From AC-32 sp963772975 (GTDB taxonomy: Bacteria; Actinomycetota; Thermoleophilia; Gaiellales; Gaiellaceae), in NCBI GenBank assembly GCA_963772975.1, contig CAVYZH010000010.1, forward strand, positions 62,001 through 126,000: a stretch of DNA of 64,000 nt, read 5' to 3'. Below, piece by piece: positions 1-8,229 of this stretch. A program made the translations under genes and the position numbers. How positions within the stretch are numbered: the stretch's first letter is position 1; every line of letters starts with the position of its first letter. The notes under the pieces are model-generated. The model was given only the letters and a program-made list of their open reading frames with translations, was not told the DNA's origin and searched no databases.

Positions 1-2
1 TG

Positions 3-515
3 ACGGTCGCCGGCGAGTCGCACGAGCTGGAGCCGGGAACCGCAGCGTACATCACGGCCGGAGAGACCTACGAGGTCGAGAACCCGGGCCCGGAGACCCT
101 GGTGATCGTCTCGGCGACCGCGCCGCAGAGTGCGGACGACGCCGAGGCTCCGACGGCGAGAACGGTCCGGTACGCCGACCAGCCGACGCTCCCTGCGAGC
201 GGCGACCGGGAGTTCCGCTACCTCGTCACGGAGGACGTCGGCTGCCGCGACGCGACGCAGTTCTTCGGCGTCATCGCACCGGGCCGCGCACCCGATCACA
301 GCCACGTGTACGACGAGGTGATCTACGTGCTCGAGGGCGAGGGCGTCCTGCACGGCGACGGGGAAGACCGGCCGGTGAGCGCCGGCTCGTGCATCCATCT
401 GCCGCCGTTCTTCGTCCACTCGCTCGAGAACAGCGGAGACACCCCCATGCGGATCGTCGCCACCTTCCATCCGTCCGGCGACCCCGCCTCGCGTGCCTAC
501 GAGGCAAACGATTGA
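3..515 (+). CDS. Bicupin-type cupin protein, 5' end cut off by the window
   Basis: The frame is open from base 3, so the gene begins before the window; the in-frame GTG at 102 is internal. 170 codons are visible. The N-terminal part is the end of one cupin barrel (AAYITAGETYEVENPG, a typical PxG-H-like return strand). After a linker comes a full second cupin with the metal-binding pattern APDHSHVYDEVIYVLEGEG (two His and a Glu) and the second motif HLPPFFVHSLENSG. Two cupin barrels in tandem fit bicupins such as ureidoglycine aminohydrolase or gentisate/oxalate-type enzymes; the exact reaction is not readable. It lies 52 bases upstream of a Liv-type binding protein on the same strand, so it may belong to that uptake operon. 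Cupin fold is sure, function is not. Confidence 0.75.
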   Translation, partial: TVAGESHELEPGTAAYITAGETYEVENPGPETLVIVSATAPQSADDAEAPTARTVRYADQPTLPASGDREFRYLVTEDVGCRDATQFFGVIAPGRAPDHSHVYDEVIYVLEGEGVLHGDGEDRPVSAGSCIHLPPFFVHSLENSGDTPMRIVATFHPSGDPASRAYEAND

Positions 516-567
516 CCGGGAATCACGTCTCAGCCCCTAGCAGACCGGAATCAATGAGGAGGGCAAG

Positions 568-1749
568 ATGAGGAAGTACCTTGTGGCCGCGGTCCTCGCG
601 GCCACGGTGGCTGCGCTCGCTACAGCCGCCTTTGGATCGACCAAGTCGCCGGCACGGACATCGTCTGCCGGCGTGGCAACAGTGACGTGCGGCAAGACGC
701 GCACGATCGGCCTCGCGGCGCCGTTCACAGGCCCCGCGGCCGACATCGGCAACCAGCAGGTTCGCTGGGCGAAGTTCTACGTCAAACGCTGGAACGCGCA
801 GAAGGCGAACAAGAACAAGCAGATCAAGGTCGTCCCCGGCGACACCCAGCTGGGTAACGACACCGCGTTCGCCGTCAAGGTCGCGAAGTCGTTCGCCTCG
901 AACTCGAAGCTGCTCGGGGTCGTCGGCCCGGCCGGTAGCCAGGAGGTCGTCGCGTCCACGTCGGCCTACAAGGGCGGCAAGCTCGGGTTCGTCTCGGGCT
1001 CCGCGACTCGCACGACGCTCACGGACGGCCACACCGACGGCAACCGGCGCGGGTACTTCTTCCGCACCGTGCCGAGCGACGCCGCGCAGGGTCCGGCAGT
1101 CGCCAACTGGATGACCAAGAAGCTGAAGTGGAAGCGGGTCTACATCATCGACGACCAGGAGACCTACTCGCAGGGCCTGGCCGACGGGGTGCAGAAGATC
1201 CTCAACTCCCGGGGCGTCAAGGTCACCCGCGACTCGATCAGCCAGACCGACTCGGACTTCTCGTCCAAGATCGCGAAGATCCCAAGCAACACCCAGGGCA
1301 TCTACATCCCGTGGCAGCTCGCCCCGCAGGCTCAGGCCTTCGGGCAGCAGCTGAAGGCCGCGGGCAAGAGCCACATCAAGCTGTTCGGCTCGGACGGCCT
1401 GTTCGCGCCGGGTGTCTGGAAGATCGCAGGGTCTTACGACTCGGCCTTCCCGTACAACCCCGCCGATCCGGTGGTCAAGGCGTACCTCAAGGCCCACCAC
1501 GGCAACGGCGAGTTCTTCGGACTTCCGTCCTACGTGGCAGCGCAGACGGTCGTCGGCGCGGTCACGAGGGCCTGCGCGGACGGCAAGGCAACCCGTGCCG
1601 AGGTCCGGAAGCAGATCGCGAAGACGAATCTGAAGACGTCGATCCTCGGCTTCCCGGTCTCGTTCGCGGTCAGCGGCGAAATGCGCCTGCCGGCGAACTA
1701 CGGGATCTATCAGATCCAGAGCAACGGCTCGTTCAAGCGCATCGGCTGA
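568..1749 (+). CDS. Branched-chain-amino-acid-type ABC transporter substrate-binding protein (LivK-like)
   Basis: 393 aa. ATG with a strong Shine-Dalgarno GAGGAGGG at 556-563, 4 bases upstream. Residues 1-24 form a signal peptide (MRK, hydrophobic Ala-rich core). The mature part is a type I periplasmic-binding fold; it starts with IGLAAPFTGPAADIG, the usual first strand and ligand loop of LivJ/LivK proteins, and ends with the conserved YGIYQIQSNGSFK type strand. It would capture an amino acid or aromatic/amide-like carboxylate outside the membrane and deliver it to the permeases encoded at 1830-4331. An intercistronic hairpin at 1776 follows the gene, which usually gives the binding protein a surplus over the membrane parts. 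Family certain; ligand unknown. Confidence 0.9.
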   Translation: MRKYLVAAVLAATVAALATAAFGSTKSPARTSSAGVATVTCGKTRTIGLAAPFTGPAADIGNQQVRWAKFYVKRWNAQKANKNKQIKVVPGDTQLGNDTAFAVKVAKSFASNSKLLGVVGPAGSQEVVASTSAYKGGKLGFVSGSATRTTLTDGHTDGNRRGYFFRTVPSDAAQGPAVANWMTKKLKWKRVYIIDDQETYSQGLADGVQKILNSRGVKVTRDSISQTDSDFSSKIAKIPSNTQGIYIPWQLAPQAQAFGQQLKAAGKSHIKLFGSDGLFAPGVWKIAGSYDSAFPYNPADPVVKAYLKAHHGNGEFFGLPSYVAAQTVVGAVTRACADGKATRAEVRKQIAKTNLKTSILGFPVSFAVSGEMRLPANYGIYQIQSNGSFKRIG

Positions 1750-1775
1750 CGAGCACGACCTGACGAAAGCACGAG

Positions 1776-1808
1776 CGTGCGGCCCACTCCGGTGGGCCGC
1801 ACGTTTCT
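1776..1808 (+). terminator. Intercistronic hairpin / partial terminator after the binding-protein gene
   Basis: A perfect 12-bp stem (1776-1787 pairing with 1792-1803) with a TCCG loop is followed by TTTCTTC. It lies between the binding-protein stop at 1749 and the permease start at 1830. The shape is that of a rho-independent terminator; inside an operon it most likely acts as a partial terminator or 3' stabiliser that keeps binding-protein mRNA high. Confidence 0.7.
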
Positions 1809-1829
1809 TCTGAGAGGCTAAGCACCGGC

Positions 1830-2855
1830 GTGAACGATGATCTTCGACAGCGGCTCGGGAATCTCGGCGGCCTCGCGATCGCGCTCGTCGCCTGGATGTT
1901 CTACGCGGTCTACTTCTCGCCCACCCAGGGCTGGACGTTCTTCTTCCAGCTGAGCGTGAACGGGATCATCTTGGGCAGCATCTACGCCCTGATCGCACTT
2001 GGCTACTCGATGGTGTACGGAATCCTGAAGCTGCTGAACTTCGCCCACGGCGACGTGTACATGATCGGCGCCTTCATCGGCTTCGGCGTGCTGACGCTGC
2101 TGGGCGGTCCGCTCAACCCCGCGATCCCGGTGGCCCTGCTCGTCCTCTGCATGTTCGTGGTCGCAATGCTCGGCTCGGGATTGCTCGGGCTCGCGATCGA
2201 GCGCTTCGCCTACCGGCCGCTGCGCGACGCGCCTCGGATCGCGCCGCTCATCTCCGCGCTCGGGGTGGCGTTCTTCCTCGAGAACTCGGCGCTCCTGCTG
2301 TTCGGGGCGCAGTTCCGCGACTACGACGGCTTCGACCTGATCAGCTTCAACGGCATCCACATCGGCGGCGAGAACGGGGTCTTCATCCAGTACCTCGGTG
2401 TGATCGTGATCGTCGGCGCGGTGTTCCTGATGTTCGCGCTACTGGCGCTCGTCCACTGGACGCGCCTCGGCAAGGCGATGCGCGCGGTCTCCTTCGACCG
2501 CGAGGCGGCCGCGATGATGGGGATCGAGACCGACCGCGTGATCGCGGCGACGTTCTTCATCGGCTCCGCGCTCGCAGGGGCGGCCGGCGTCATGTTCGGC
2601 CTGCTTTTCAGCCAGATCTACCACCTGATGGGCTTCCTCGCAGGACTGAAGGGGTTCACGGCCGCGGTCGTCGGCGGGATCGGGAGCATTCCCGGCGCGA
2701 TGCTGGGCGGCCTGCTCGTCGGCCTCGTCGAGTCCTGGGCCCGCGGCTACCTGAACGGCAACGTCTCCGACCTGGTCGTCTTCGGGATCCTGATCGGCGT
2801 GATGCTCCTGCGCCCGAGCGGGCTCCTTGGGACGCCCGCGCTGCAGAAGGTGTAG
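1830..2855 (+). CDS. livH: Branched-chain-type ABC transporter permease LivH
   Basis: 341 aa, GTG start. About eight hydrophobic segments; residues 50-80 carry the LivH signature (GSIYALIALGYSMVYGILK, then NFAHGDVYMIGAF), and the C-terminus has the conserved GIGSIPGAMLGGLLVG and the LLRPSGLLGTPAL end. The N-terminus is about 40 residues longer than usual for LivH and includes an extra membrane segment around residues 15-30. It forms the translocation pore in the cytoplasmic membrane with the LivM partner that starts 3 bases after its stop. Same operon as the binding protein and the two ATPases. Confidence 0.92.
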   Translation: MNDDLRQRLGNLGGLAIALVAWMFYAVYFSPTQGWTFFFQLSVNGIILGSIYALIALGYSMVYGILKLLNFAHGDVYMIGAFIGFGVLTLLGGPLNPAIPVALLVLCMFVVAMLGSGLLGLAIERFAYRPLRDAPRIAPLISALGVAFFLENSALLLFGAQFRDYDGFDLISFNGIHIGGENGVFIQYLGVIVIVGAVFLMFALLALVHWTRLGKAMRAVSFDREAAAMMGIETDRVIAATFFIGSALAGAAGVMFGLLFSQIYHLMGFLAGLKGFTAAVVGGIGSIPGAMLGGLLVGLVESWARGYLNGNVSDLVVFGILIGVMLLRPSGLLGTPALQKV

Positions 2856-2858
2856 CCG

Positions 2859-4331
2859 ATGAGCGAGAACACCCCCGGCATCCCCGAAAACCCCACGCAG
2901 ATCGGCATCGACCAGTGGGTCGAGCACGCCGACGAGCGGATCGAGCGCCCCAAGGGCCTCGGCGGACGAATCGCGCACCTCTGGGGGCGCCTGCCTGCGG
3001 CCGGGAAGCTCGCGTTCCTGACGCCGGCCATCCTGGTGCCGTTCGTCCCGTTCGTCAGCGAGGGGAACCTCTTCAACTACGGCATCTTCATCCTCATCTA
3101 CGCCCTGCTCGCGCTCGGCCTGAACGTCGTGGTCGGTTTCGCCGGGCTGCTCGACCTCGGCTACGTCGCCTTCTTCGGCTTCGGCGCCTACGCCTATGCG
3201 TTCCTCTCCGGCACTCACTCGAACAAGGGCCACACCTACGCGCATCACTGGGACGCGCAGTGGTCGATCCTCGCGGCCGTCGTCCTCTGCGCCGTGCTCG
3301 GCCTCTTCCTCGGCTCGTCCTCCCGCCGCCTGCTCGGCGACTACCTCGCGATCGTGACGCTCTTCTTCGGCCAGGCCTTCGTCGTCTTCACGAACGCGGC
3401 CGACCCGTACGGGATCACCAACGGCTCCAACGGCCTGGCGAACGTCGACCCGCTGACCTTCTTCGGCTTCACGATCGACACGACCCGCGGCTACTACTGG
3501 TTCCTGCTCGGGTGCGTGGTCGTGGTGCTGATCGTCCTGTACTGCATCAGCGAGTCCCGGACCGGCCGCGCGTGGAAGGCATCGCGCGAGGATCCGCTGG
3601 CGGCCGAGCTGATGGGGATGCCGGTGAACCGGCTGAAGATCATGGCCTTCAGCCTCGGAGCCGCGATCGCGGGCCTCGCCGGAAGCGTCTTCGCGGCCGC
3701 CCAGACGGGCGCCTTCCCGCAGAACTTCGGCACCCAGGTGCTGATCCTGATCTACGCGGTCGTCATCCTCGGCGGCACCGGCAGCCTCACCGGGATGATC
3801 GTCGGAGCGATCGCGATCATCGCCTCGAACCAGGTGCTCGACTCGACCTCGCCGCCGAACGTCGCCCGCGTGCTCTTCTACCTGGCGCTGATCGCGGCGG
3901 TCTTCTTCACCATGCGCCGCTCGTGGCCGCGGCTCGTGGCCGCGTTCGCCGCGACGGTGGCCTTCGGCTTCATCGTCCACGCGATCGTGGAGGCGGTGTG
4001 GTCCCGCGGCACCGCCGGCCAGGTGACCGGCGGCGGCTTCCTGACCGGCGTGATCCGGAACTGGGTGCTGCTGCCGAGCAACCCGGGCCGGCTCGCCGTC
4101 TACGGCTACCTGCTGATGATCGTCTGCATCATCGCGGTGGTGCAGCTGAAGGGCTGGTGGCGCCTCGTCGTGCTCGTGCCGACGCTCTACCTGACGGCAT
4201 TTGTCTGGGAGAACCTGCTCGTCCAGCAGCCGGCGGTCACGCGCTACGTGCTCTTCGGCGCACTGCTGATCGCGGTGATGACGATCAGGCCGCAGGGGCT
4301 ATTCGGAACGGCGAAGGTGGAGATCGGCTGA
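2859..4331 (+). CDS. livM: Branched-chain-type ABC transporter permease LivM, unusually long
   Basis: 490 aa against about 300-360 for usual LivM. The LivM core is clear: LLALGLNVVVGFAGLLDLGYVAF-type region near residues 85-105, the cytoplasmic loop with SREDPLAAELMGMPVNRLK near 245-262 that contacts the ATPase, and the C-terminal MTIRPQGLFGTAKVE. Between the core (ending near residue 350) and this C-terminal signature sit about 115 extra, mostly hydrophobic residues with three or four predicted membrane segments. The N-terminus also has a soluble, acidic extension of about 45 residues. ATG start; the stop overlaps the next ATG by one base (TGATG), so translation is coupled. Confidence 0.9.
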   Translation: MSENTPGIPENPTQIGIDQWVEHADERIERPKGLGGRIAHLWGRLPAAGKLAFLTPAILVPFVPFVSEGNLFNYGIFILIYALLALGLNVVVGFAGLLDLGYVAFFGFGAYAYAFLSGTHSNKGHTYAHHWDAQWSILAAVVLCAVLGLFLGSSSRRLLGDYLAIVTLFFGQAFVVFTNAADPYGITNGSNGLANVDPLTFFGFTIDTTRGYYWFLLGCVVVVLIVLYCISESRTGRAWKASREDPLAAELMGMPVNRLKIMAFSLGAAIAGLAGSVFAAAQTGAFPQNFGTQVLILIYAVVILGGTGSLTGMIVGAIAIIASNQVLDSTSPPNVARVLFYLALIAAVFFTMRRSWPRLVAAFAATVAFGFIVHAIVEAVWSRGTAGQVTGGGFLTGVIRNWVLLPSNPGRLAVYGYLLMIVCIIAVVQLKGWWRLVVLVPTLYLTAFVWENLLVQQPAVTRYVLFGALLIAVMTIRPQGLFGTAKVEIG

Positions 4332-5119
4332 TGGCGCCCCTGCTCGAGCTGAAGGGCGTCTCGAAGGCGTTCGGCGGGCTGCAGGTGATCTCCGACCTCG
4401 ACTTGCACGTCAACGAGCACGAGATCGTCAGCGTGATCGGGCCCAACGGAGCCGGCAAGACGACGCTGTTCAACCTCGTGACGGGCGTCTATGCGCCCGA
4501 GCAGGGCGAGATCCTCTTCGAGGGCGAGTCGATCCTCGGCCTGGCGCCGAACAAGATCACCCGCAGGGGCATCGCCCGGACCTTCCAGACCCTGCGGCTG
4601 TTCCTGAACATGACGGTCAAGGAGAACGTCATGGCCGCCGAGTACGGCCACACCCAGGCCGGCATCGTGCGCTCGGTGCTGCGCACGCCGGGCATGCGCC
4701 GCGAGGAACGTCAGATCGCGGCGCGCGCCGAGGAGACGCTCTCGTTCTTCGGGCAGCGCCTGATGGGCTACCGCTGGGACCAGCCTGCGTACTCGCTCTC
4801 CTACGCCAACCGCCGCCGGCTCGAGATCGCCCGCGCGATGGCGACGAGCGCGCGGCTGCTGCTGCTCGACGAGCCCGCCGCCGGCATGAACCCGGTCGAG
4901 ACGCACGAGATCACGGAGCTGATCGGCAAGCTCCGCGAGGAGCTCGGCTACACGATCTTCGTGATCGAGCACGACATGCACCTCGTGGAGGGCATCTCCG
5001 ACCGGGTCGTCGCGCTCGACCACGGGATCAAGATCGCGGAGGGCTCCTTCGACGAGGTCGCGACCGACCCGAACGTCGTCGAGGCGTACCTGGGCCTGCG
5101 TGCGGAGAAGGCGTCGTGA
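4331..5119 (+). CDS. livG: Branched-chain-type ABC transporter ATP-binding protein LivG
   Basis: 262 aa from the ATG that overlaps the livM stop. An open frame continues far upstream, but this is only the shadow of livM; the ABC domain begins right here. Walker A GPNGAGKTT at residues 37-45, Q-loop region with RTFQTLRLF near 85, the LivG variant of the signature (YSLSYANRRRLEIARAMA), Walker B LLLLDEPAAGMNP, and the switch His in VIEHDMHLV. It ends in the usual LivG tail (VVEAYLG). It hydrolyses ATP on the cytoplasmic side, pairing with the LivF subunit that starts 4 bases before its stop (GTGA overlap). Confidence 0.93.
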   Translation: MAPLLELKGVSKAFGGLQVISDLDLHVNEHEIVSVIGPNGAGKTTLFNLVTGVYAPEQGEILFEGESILGLAPNKITRRGIARTFQTLRLFLNMTVKENVMAAEYGHTQAGIVRSVLRTPGMRREERQIAARAEETLSFFGQRLMGYRWDQPAYSLSYANRRRLEIARAMATSARLLLLDEPAAGMNPVETHEITELIGKLREELGYTIFVIEHDMHLVEGISDRVVALDHGIKIAEGSFDEVATDPNVVEAYLGLRAEKAS

Positions 5120-5838
5120 GCGAGACCGCGGCGAAGCCGCTGCTCGAGTTCGAGCACGTCGACACGTACTACGGGCAGATCCACATCCTGAACAACGTCT
5201 CGCTGCAGGTCGGCGCGGGAGAGCTGGTCTGCCTGCTCGGCGGCAACGCGTCGGGCAAGTCGACGACCCTCAAGACGGTGCTCGGGATCGTGCGGCCACG
5301 CGACGGCCGAGTCGTTTTCGAGGGAGAGGACCTCGCCGACCGCAACACGAGCTACCGCATCCGCCGCGGCATGGCGATCGTGCCCGAGAACCGCAGGCTC
5401 TTCGCGCCGATGAGCGTGCTAGAGAACCTCGAGATGGGGGCGTACCTGCACGGGGGCGGCACCAAGGAGGATTTCGAGCGGGTGTACACGCTCTTCCCGC
5501 TCCTGCACGAGCGGCGGCGGCAGCTGGCCGGCACGCTTTCGGGCGGCGAGCAGCAGATGGTTGCGATGGGACGCGCGCTGATGTCGCGGCCGAAGCTCCT
5601 GCTGATGGACGAGCCGTCGATGGGCCTCGCCCCGATCCTCGTCGAGCGCAACTTCGAGATCATCCAGCAGGTGCACGAGTCCGGCGTGGCGATCCTGGTC
5701 GTCGAGCAGAACGCGAACGTCTCGCTCGGGATCGCCGACCGTGGCTACGTCCTGCAGACTGGGCGCGTCGTGCTGTCGGGAAAGGCGTCGGAGCTGCTCC
5801 AGCACGAGGACCTGCGGAAGGCCTACCTTGGCCGTTAG
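5116..5838 (+). CDS. livF: Branched-chain-type ABC transporter ATP-binding protein LivF
   Basis: 240 aa, GTG start in a GTGA overlap with livG. Walker A reads GGNASGKST at residues 42-50, a slight variant of GxNxxGKST that keeps the Lys and Ser. Also visible are VPENRRLFAPMSVLENLEMG, the ABC signature LSGGEQQMVAMGRALM, Walker B LLLMDEPSMGLAP, and VEQNAN with the LivF-type Gln-Asn instead of a His loop. It forms the second nucleotide-binding subunit. Its 3' end overlaps the next gene by 11 bases. Confidence 0.93.
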   Translation: MSETAAKPLLEFEHVDTYYGQIHILNNVSLQVGAGELVCLLGGNASGKSTTLKTVLGIVRPRDGRVVFEGEDLADRNTSYRIRRGMAIVPENRRLFAPMSVLENLEMGAYLHGGGTKEDFERVYTLFPLLHERRRQLAGTLSGGEQQMVAMGRALMSRPKLLLMDEPSMGLAPILVERNFEIIQQVHESGVAILVVEQNANVSLGIADRGYVLQTGRVVLSGKASELLQHEDLRKAYLGR

Positions 5839-6985
5839 TCTCGACTCGCTCCCGGCGCGGATCCGGCACCGCTTCCCGGTGTTCGAGCGGCAGGTCTACA
5901 TCAACAGCTGCTCGCAGGGAGCGCTGTCGGACTCGGTGCGAGAGGCCTATGCGCGGTATCTCGACGACTGGGACGAGCACGGCGCGCCGTGGGAATACTG
6001 GGTCGGTCGACTCGAGGCCGTGCGCTCGGCGATCGCAGGGCTCGTGAACGCGGACGAGGACGAGATCGCGGTCACGACCTCCGTCTCCGCGGGCGTGAGC
6101 TCGCTCGTCAGCGGCCTGCGCTTCGGCGACGGGCGCGACACGATCGTCGTCAGCGACTTCGAGTTCCCGACCATCGGCCAGATCTCGCACGCGCAGGAGC
6201 GGCGCGGGGTGCGAGTCGTGCACGTGCCCGCAGAGGCTGACGGCACGATCCCGCTGGAGCGCTTCGAGGAGGCGATCGACGAGCGGACGGCGCTGGTGGC
6301 CGTCACGCACGTCTGCTTCCGCAACGGTGGGCGACTCGACGTCGAGGGCATCGGCCGCATCGCCCACGAGGCCGGCGCGCCCGTGCTGGTCGACGCCTAC
6401 CAGACGATCGGCTCGCTGCCGATCGACGTGCGCGCGCTCGACTGCGACTTTCTCGCCGCCGGCGTCCTCAAGTACCTGCTCGGCTCGGCCGGGCTCGGGT
6501 TCCTCTACTGCCGCCGTGAGCTCGTGCAAGGGATCGAGCCGACCGCGACCGGCTGGTTTGCCGACCGGAACATCTTCGAGATGGACATCCACGACTACTC
6601 GCCTTCGGCCACCGCGCGGCGGTTCGAGGCGGGCACGCCGCCGGTGCCGGCGACCTACGCGGCAATCGCCGGGATCGAGCTGATGCAGGAGATCGGGATC
6701 GCCGAGACCGAGGCTCACGTGCGCGAGCTCAACGCGCTCCTGCACGATGGGGTCGAAGAGCTGGGCGGCCGCGTTGCGACGCCGCGGGCGCCCGAGCGGA
6801 GTGGCGCGCTCGTCTGCATCTCCTCCACCGACGTCGACGCGCTGGTCGCCGCGCTCGGCGCCGAGAACGTCGTCACCTCGTCCCGCGACGACAAGCTGCG
6901 GGTCTCGGCACATTGCTACAACACGGCCGAGGACGTCCAGGCGGTGCTCGACGTCCTCGCAGCGAACCGCCACCTGCTCGCCTAA
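5828..6985 (+). CDS. Class V PLP-dependent aminotransferase / cysteine-desulfurase-like enzyme
   Basis: About 385 aa. I choose the TTG at 5828: GGAAGG lies 6 bases upstream, and the protein then begins MAVSLDSLPARIRHRFP, just before the first conserved stretch (YINSCSQGALS). An upstream extension of the frame is only the shadow of livF. Class V fold: TTSVSAGVSSLVSGL (PLP-phosphate loop), VDAYQTIGSLPIDV (Asp holding the pyridine N) and GVLKYLLGSAG with the Schiff-base Lys. This group contains ureidoglycine-glyoxylate and alanine-glyoxylate aminotransferases, isopenicillin epimerase-like and kynureninase-like enzymes; I cannot choose among them. It is the last gene of the transporter operon, so it probably acts on the imported amino compound. 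Confidence 0.85.
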   Translation: MAVSLDSLPARIRHRFPVFERQVYINSCSQGALSDSVREAYARYLDDWDEHGAPWEYWVGRLEAVRSAIAGLVNADEDEIAVTTSVSAGVSSLVSGLRFGDGRDTIVVSDFEFPTIGQISHAQERRGVRVVHVPAEADGTIPLERFEEAIDERTALVAVTHVCFRNGGRLDVEGIGRIAHEAGAPVLVDAYQTIGSLPIDVRALDCDFLAAGVLKYLLGSAGLGFLYCRRELVQGIEPTATGWFADRNIFEMDIHDYSPSATARRFEAGTPPVPATYAAIAGIELMQEIGIAETEAHVRELNALLHDGVEELGGRVATPRAPERSGALVCISSTDVDALVAALGAENVVTSSRDDKLRVSAHCYNTAEDVQAVLDVLAANRHLLA

Positions 6986-6989
6986 AACC

Positions 6990-7023
6990 AGGGACTGTCC
7001 CTCGGGGTCGGCCTGAACGGCCG
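6990..7023. terminator. Two small hairpins between convergent genes
   Basis: AGGGA-CTG-TCCCT (6990-7002) and CGGCC-TGAAC-GGCCG (7009-7023) lie directly after the class V enzyme and face the end of the M24 gene on the other strand. They could act as a bidirectional stop for the two converging operons. No T-run follows, so the call is weak. The rest of this 176-base gap shows nothing recognisable. Confidence 0.3.
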
Positions 7024-7161
7024 TGGCGTTCGCGCCGAAAGTGTGACTTCTTGTCCACAGGCACGGCCGGAAAGGACGGCTGTACCGGGCAACCGGCGGG
7101 CACACTCGGTGCGGGAGCCGAGGCGGTACCAGAGGCCGAAGCACCTCGCGACGCCTGCGCC

Positions 7162-8229
7162 CTAGAAGATGCGCGAGGGCAGCCCGGAGAGCGGCACGCC
7201 GCCGTTCTCGGTCACGAGCCAGGTCTCCTGCATGTAGAGGCAGTCGACCCCGTTCTCGGCGATCACGTGGGGGTGCATCGAGAAGACCATGTTCGCCGCC
7301 AACTCGGTCTCGACGCCCTCGCCGATCTTCGGGAACTCGATCATCGTCATCCCGATCGAATGGCCGGTGACGTGGCCGAGGTGGTAGCCGCGATCGGTGA
7401 AGCCCTGCGAGACCGCGCGGTGCGCGTCGTGTGCGGTCGCGCCCGGACGCAGGGCGCCCTGGGCCGCCTCGAAGTACTCGTCGTAGGCCTCGTTCATGCG
7501 GTTCACCTCGTCGTTCGGCGTCCCGAGCGCGCGCGAGACCTCGACCCAGTGGCCGCCGCGCCCGGCGATCTCCAGTGAGGGGACGCAGAACTCGCCGAGC
7601 GTCGTCTCGGCGCGCGCGATCGCAAACTCGGCCCCGACGAGCACCATGTTCATCGTCAACCGCCCGCAGCCGCGCTCGACGAACAGTTCCTCGGCGGGAG
7701 CGAGCACCTCGGCCGCGCTGCGGCCGGGCTGATAGGCCTCGCGGAAAACGTGGAAGCCGTCCGTGTTGATCTGGACGCTGTCGCGCACGGACTCGAGCTC
7801 CTCGTCGCTCTTGACCGCTCGCGCATGGTCGAAGGCGACGTCCCAGGGCACGAGCTCGGCCGCGCCCTCCAGCGGTGGGAAGTCCCGCGGCGCCATCACG
7901 TAGTCGAGCCCATAGACGCCGACGCGCTTCCCCCGCAGCCGGTCGGCGAGCCAGTCGCCCGGACGATCCGCGAAGATCTGCTCCTCGATCCACGAGGTGC
8001 CGTGCTCGCCCACGTAGCGCGCCTCGCTCGGGAAGACGATCGACGGCTCGCCCTCGCGCGGCAGGAGAACGTACGCGTAGCGGTGGACGATCTGGAAGCC
8101 GGACACGTAGGTGACCGCGCCCTCGAAGCCGGTGTACTCGCTTCCGCAGACGAGCGCCGCATCGAGCTCGTCGCGCTCGAGCGCAGCGCGGACGTTCGCG
8201 TAGCGCCGCTCGACCTCGCCAGGGCTCAC
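7162..8229 (-). CDS. M24 (pita-bread fold) family protein without the metal ligands, creatinase-like
   Basis: 355 aa from the GTG that makes a GTGA overlap with the preceding gene; a GTG two codons upstream is also possible. The N-terminal half is a creatinase/prolidase N domain (AALVCGSEYTGFEG, ... YVLLPREGEPSIV). The C-terminal half is the pita-bread domain: SDEELESVRDSV, RGGHWVEVSRALG, HVTGHSIGMTMIE. Metal-dependent M24 enzymes have Asp-Asp-His-Glu-Glu. Here both Asp positions are missing (RGGHWVE region), and the EPG motif is replaced by SMHPH. Creatinase is a known metal-free member of this fold, so a hydrolase acting on a small C-N bond substrate is a fair guess. It is the last gene of the island. 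Confidence 0.75.
   Translation of the reverse strand: MSPGEVERRYANVRAALERDELDAALVCGSEYTGFEGAVTYVSGFQIVHRYAYVLLPREGEPSIVFPSEARYVGEHGTSWIEEQIFADRPGDWLADRLRGKRVGVYGLDYVMAPRDFPPLEGAAELVPWDVAFDHARAVKSDEELESVRDSVQINTDGFHVFREAYQPGRSAAEVLAPAEELFVERGCGRLTMNMVLVGAEFAIARAETTLGEFCVPSLEIAGRGGHWVEVSRALGTPNDEVNRMNEAYDEYFEAAQGALRPGATAHDAHRAVSQGFTDRGYHLGHVTGHSIGMTMIEFPKIGEGVETELAANMVFSMHPHVIAENGVDCLYMQETWLVTENGGVPLSGLPSRIF

Noticed and set aside
2439..3980. Long minus-strand frame (513 codons) opposite livH and livM
   Set aside because: It is antisense to two clearly conserved permease genes, has Arg/Glu/Asp-rich low-complexity composition, and spans their junction. A high-GC shadow.
5660..7993. Minus-strand frame of 777 codons over the class V enzyme and part of the M24 gene
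   Set aside because: It runs through two conserved genes in other frames and has no domain of its own.
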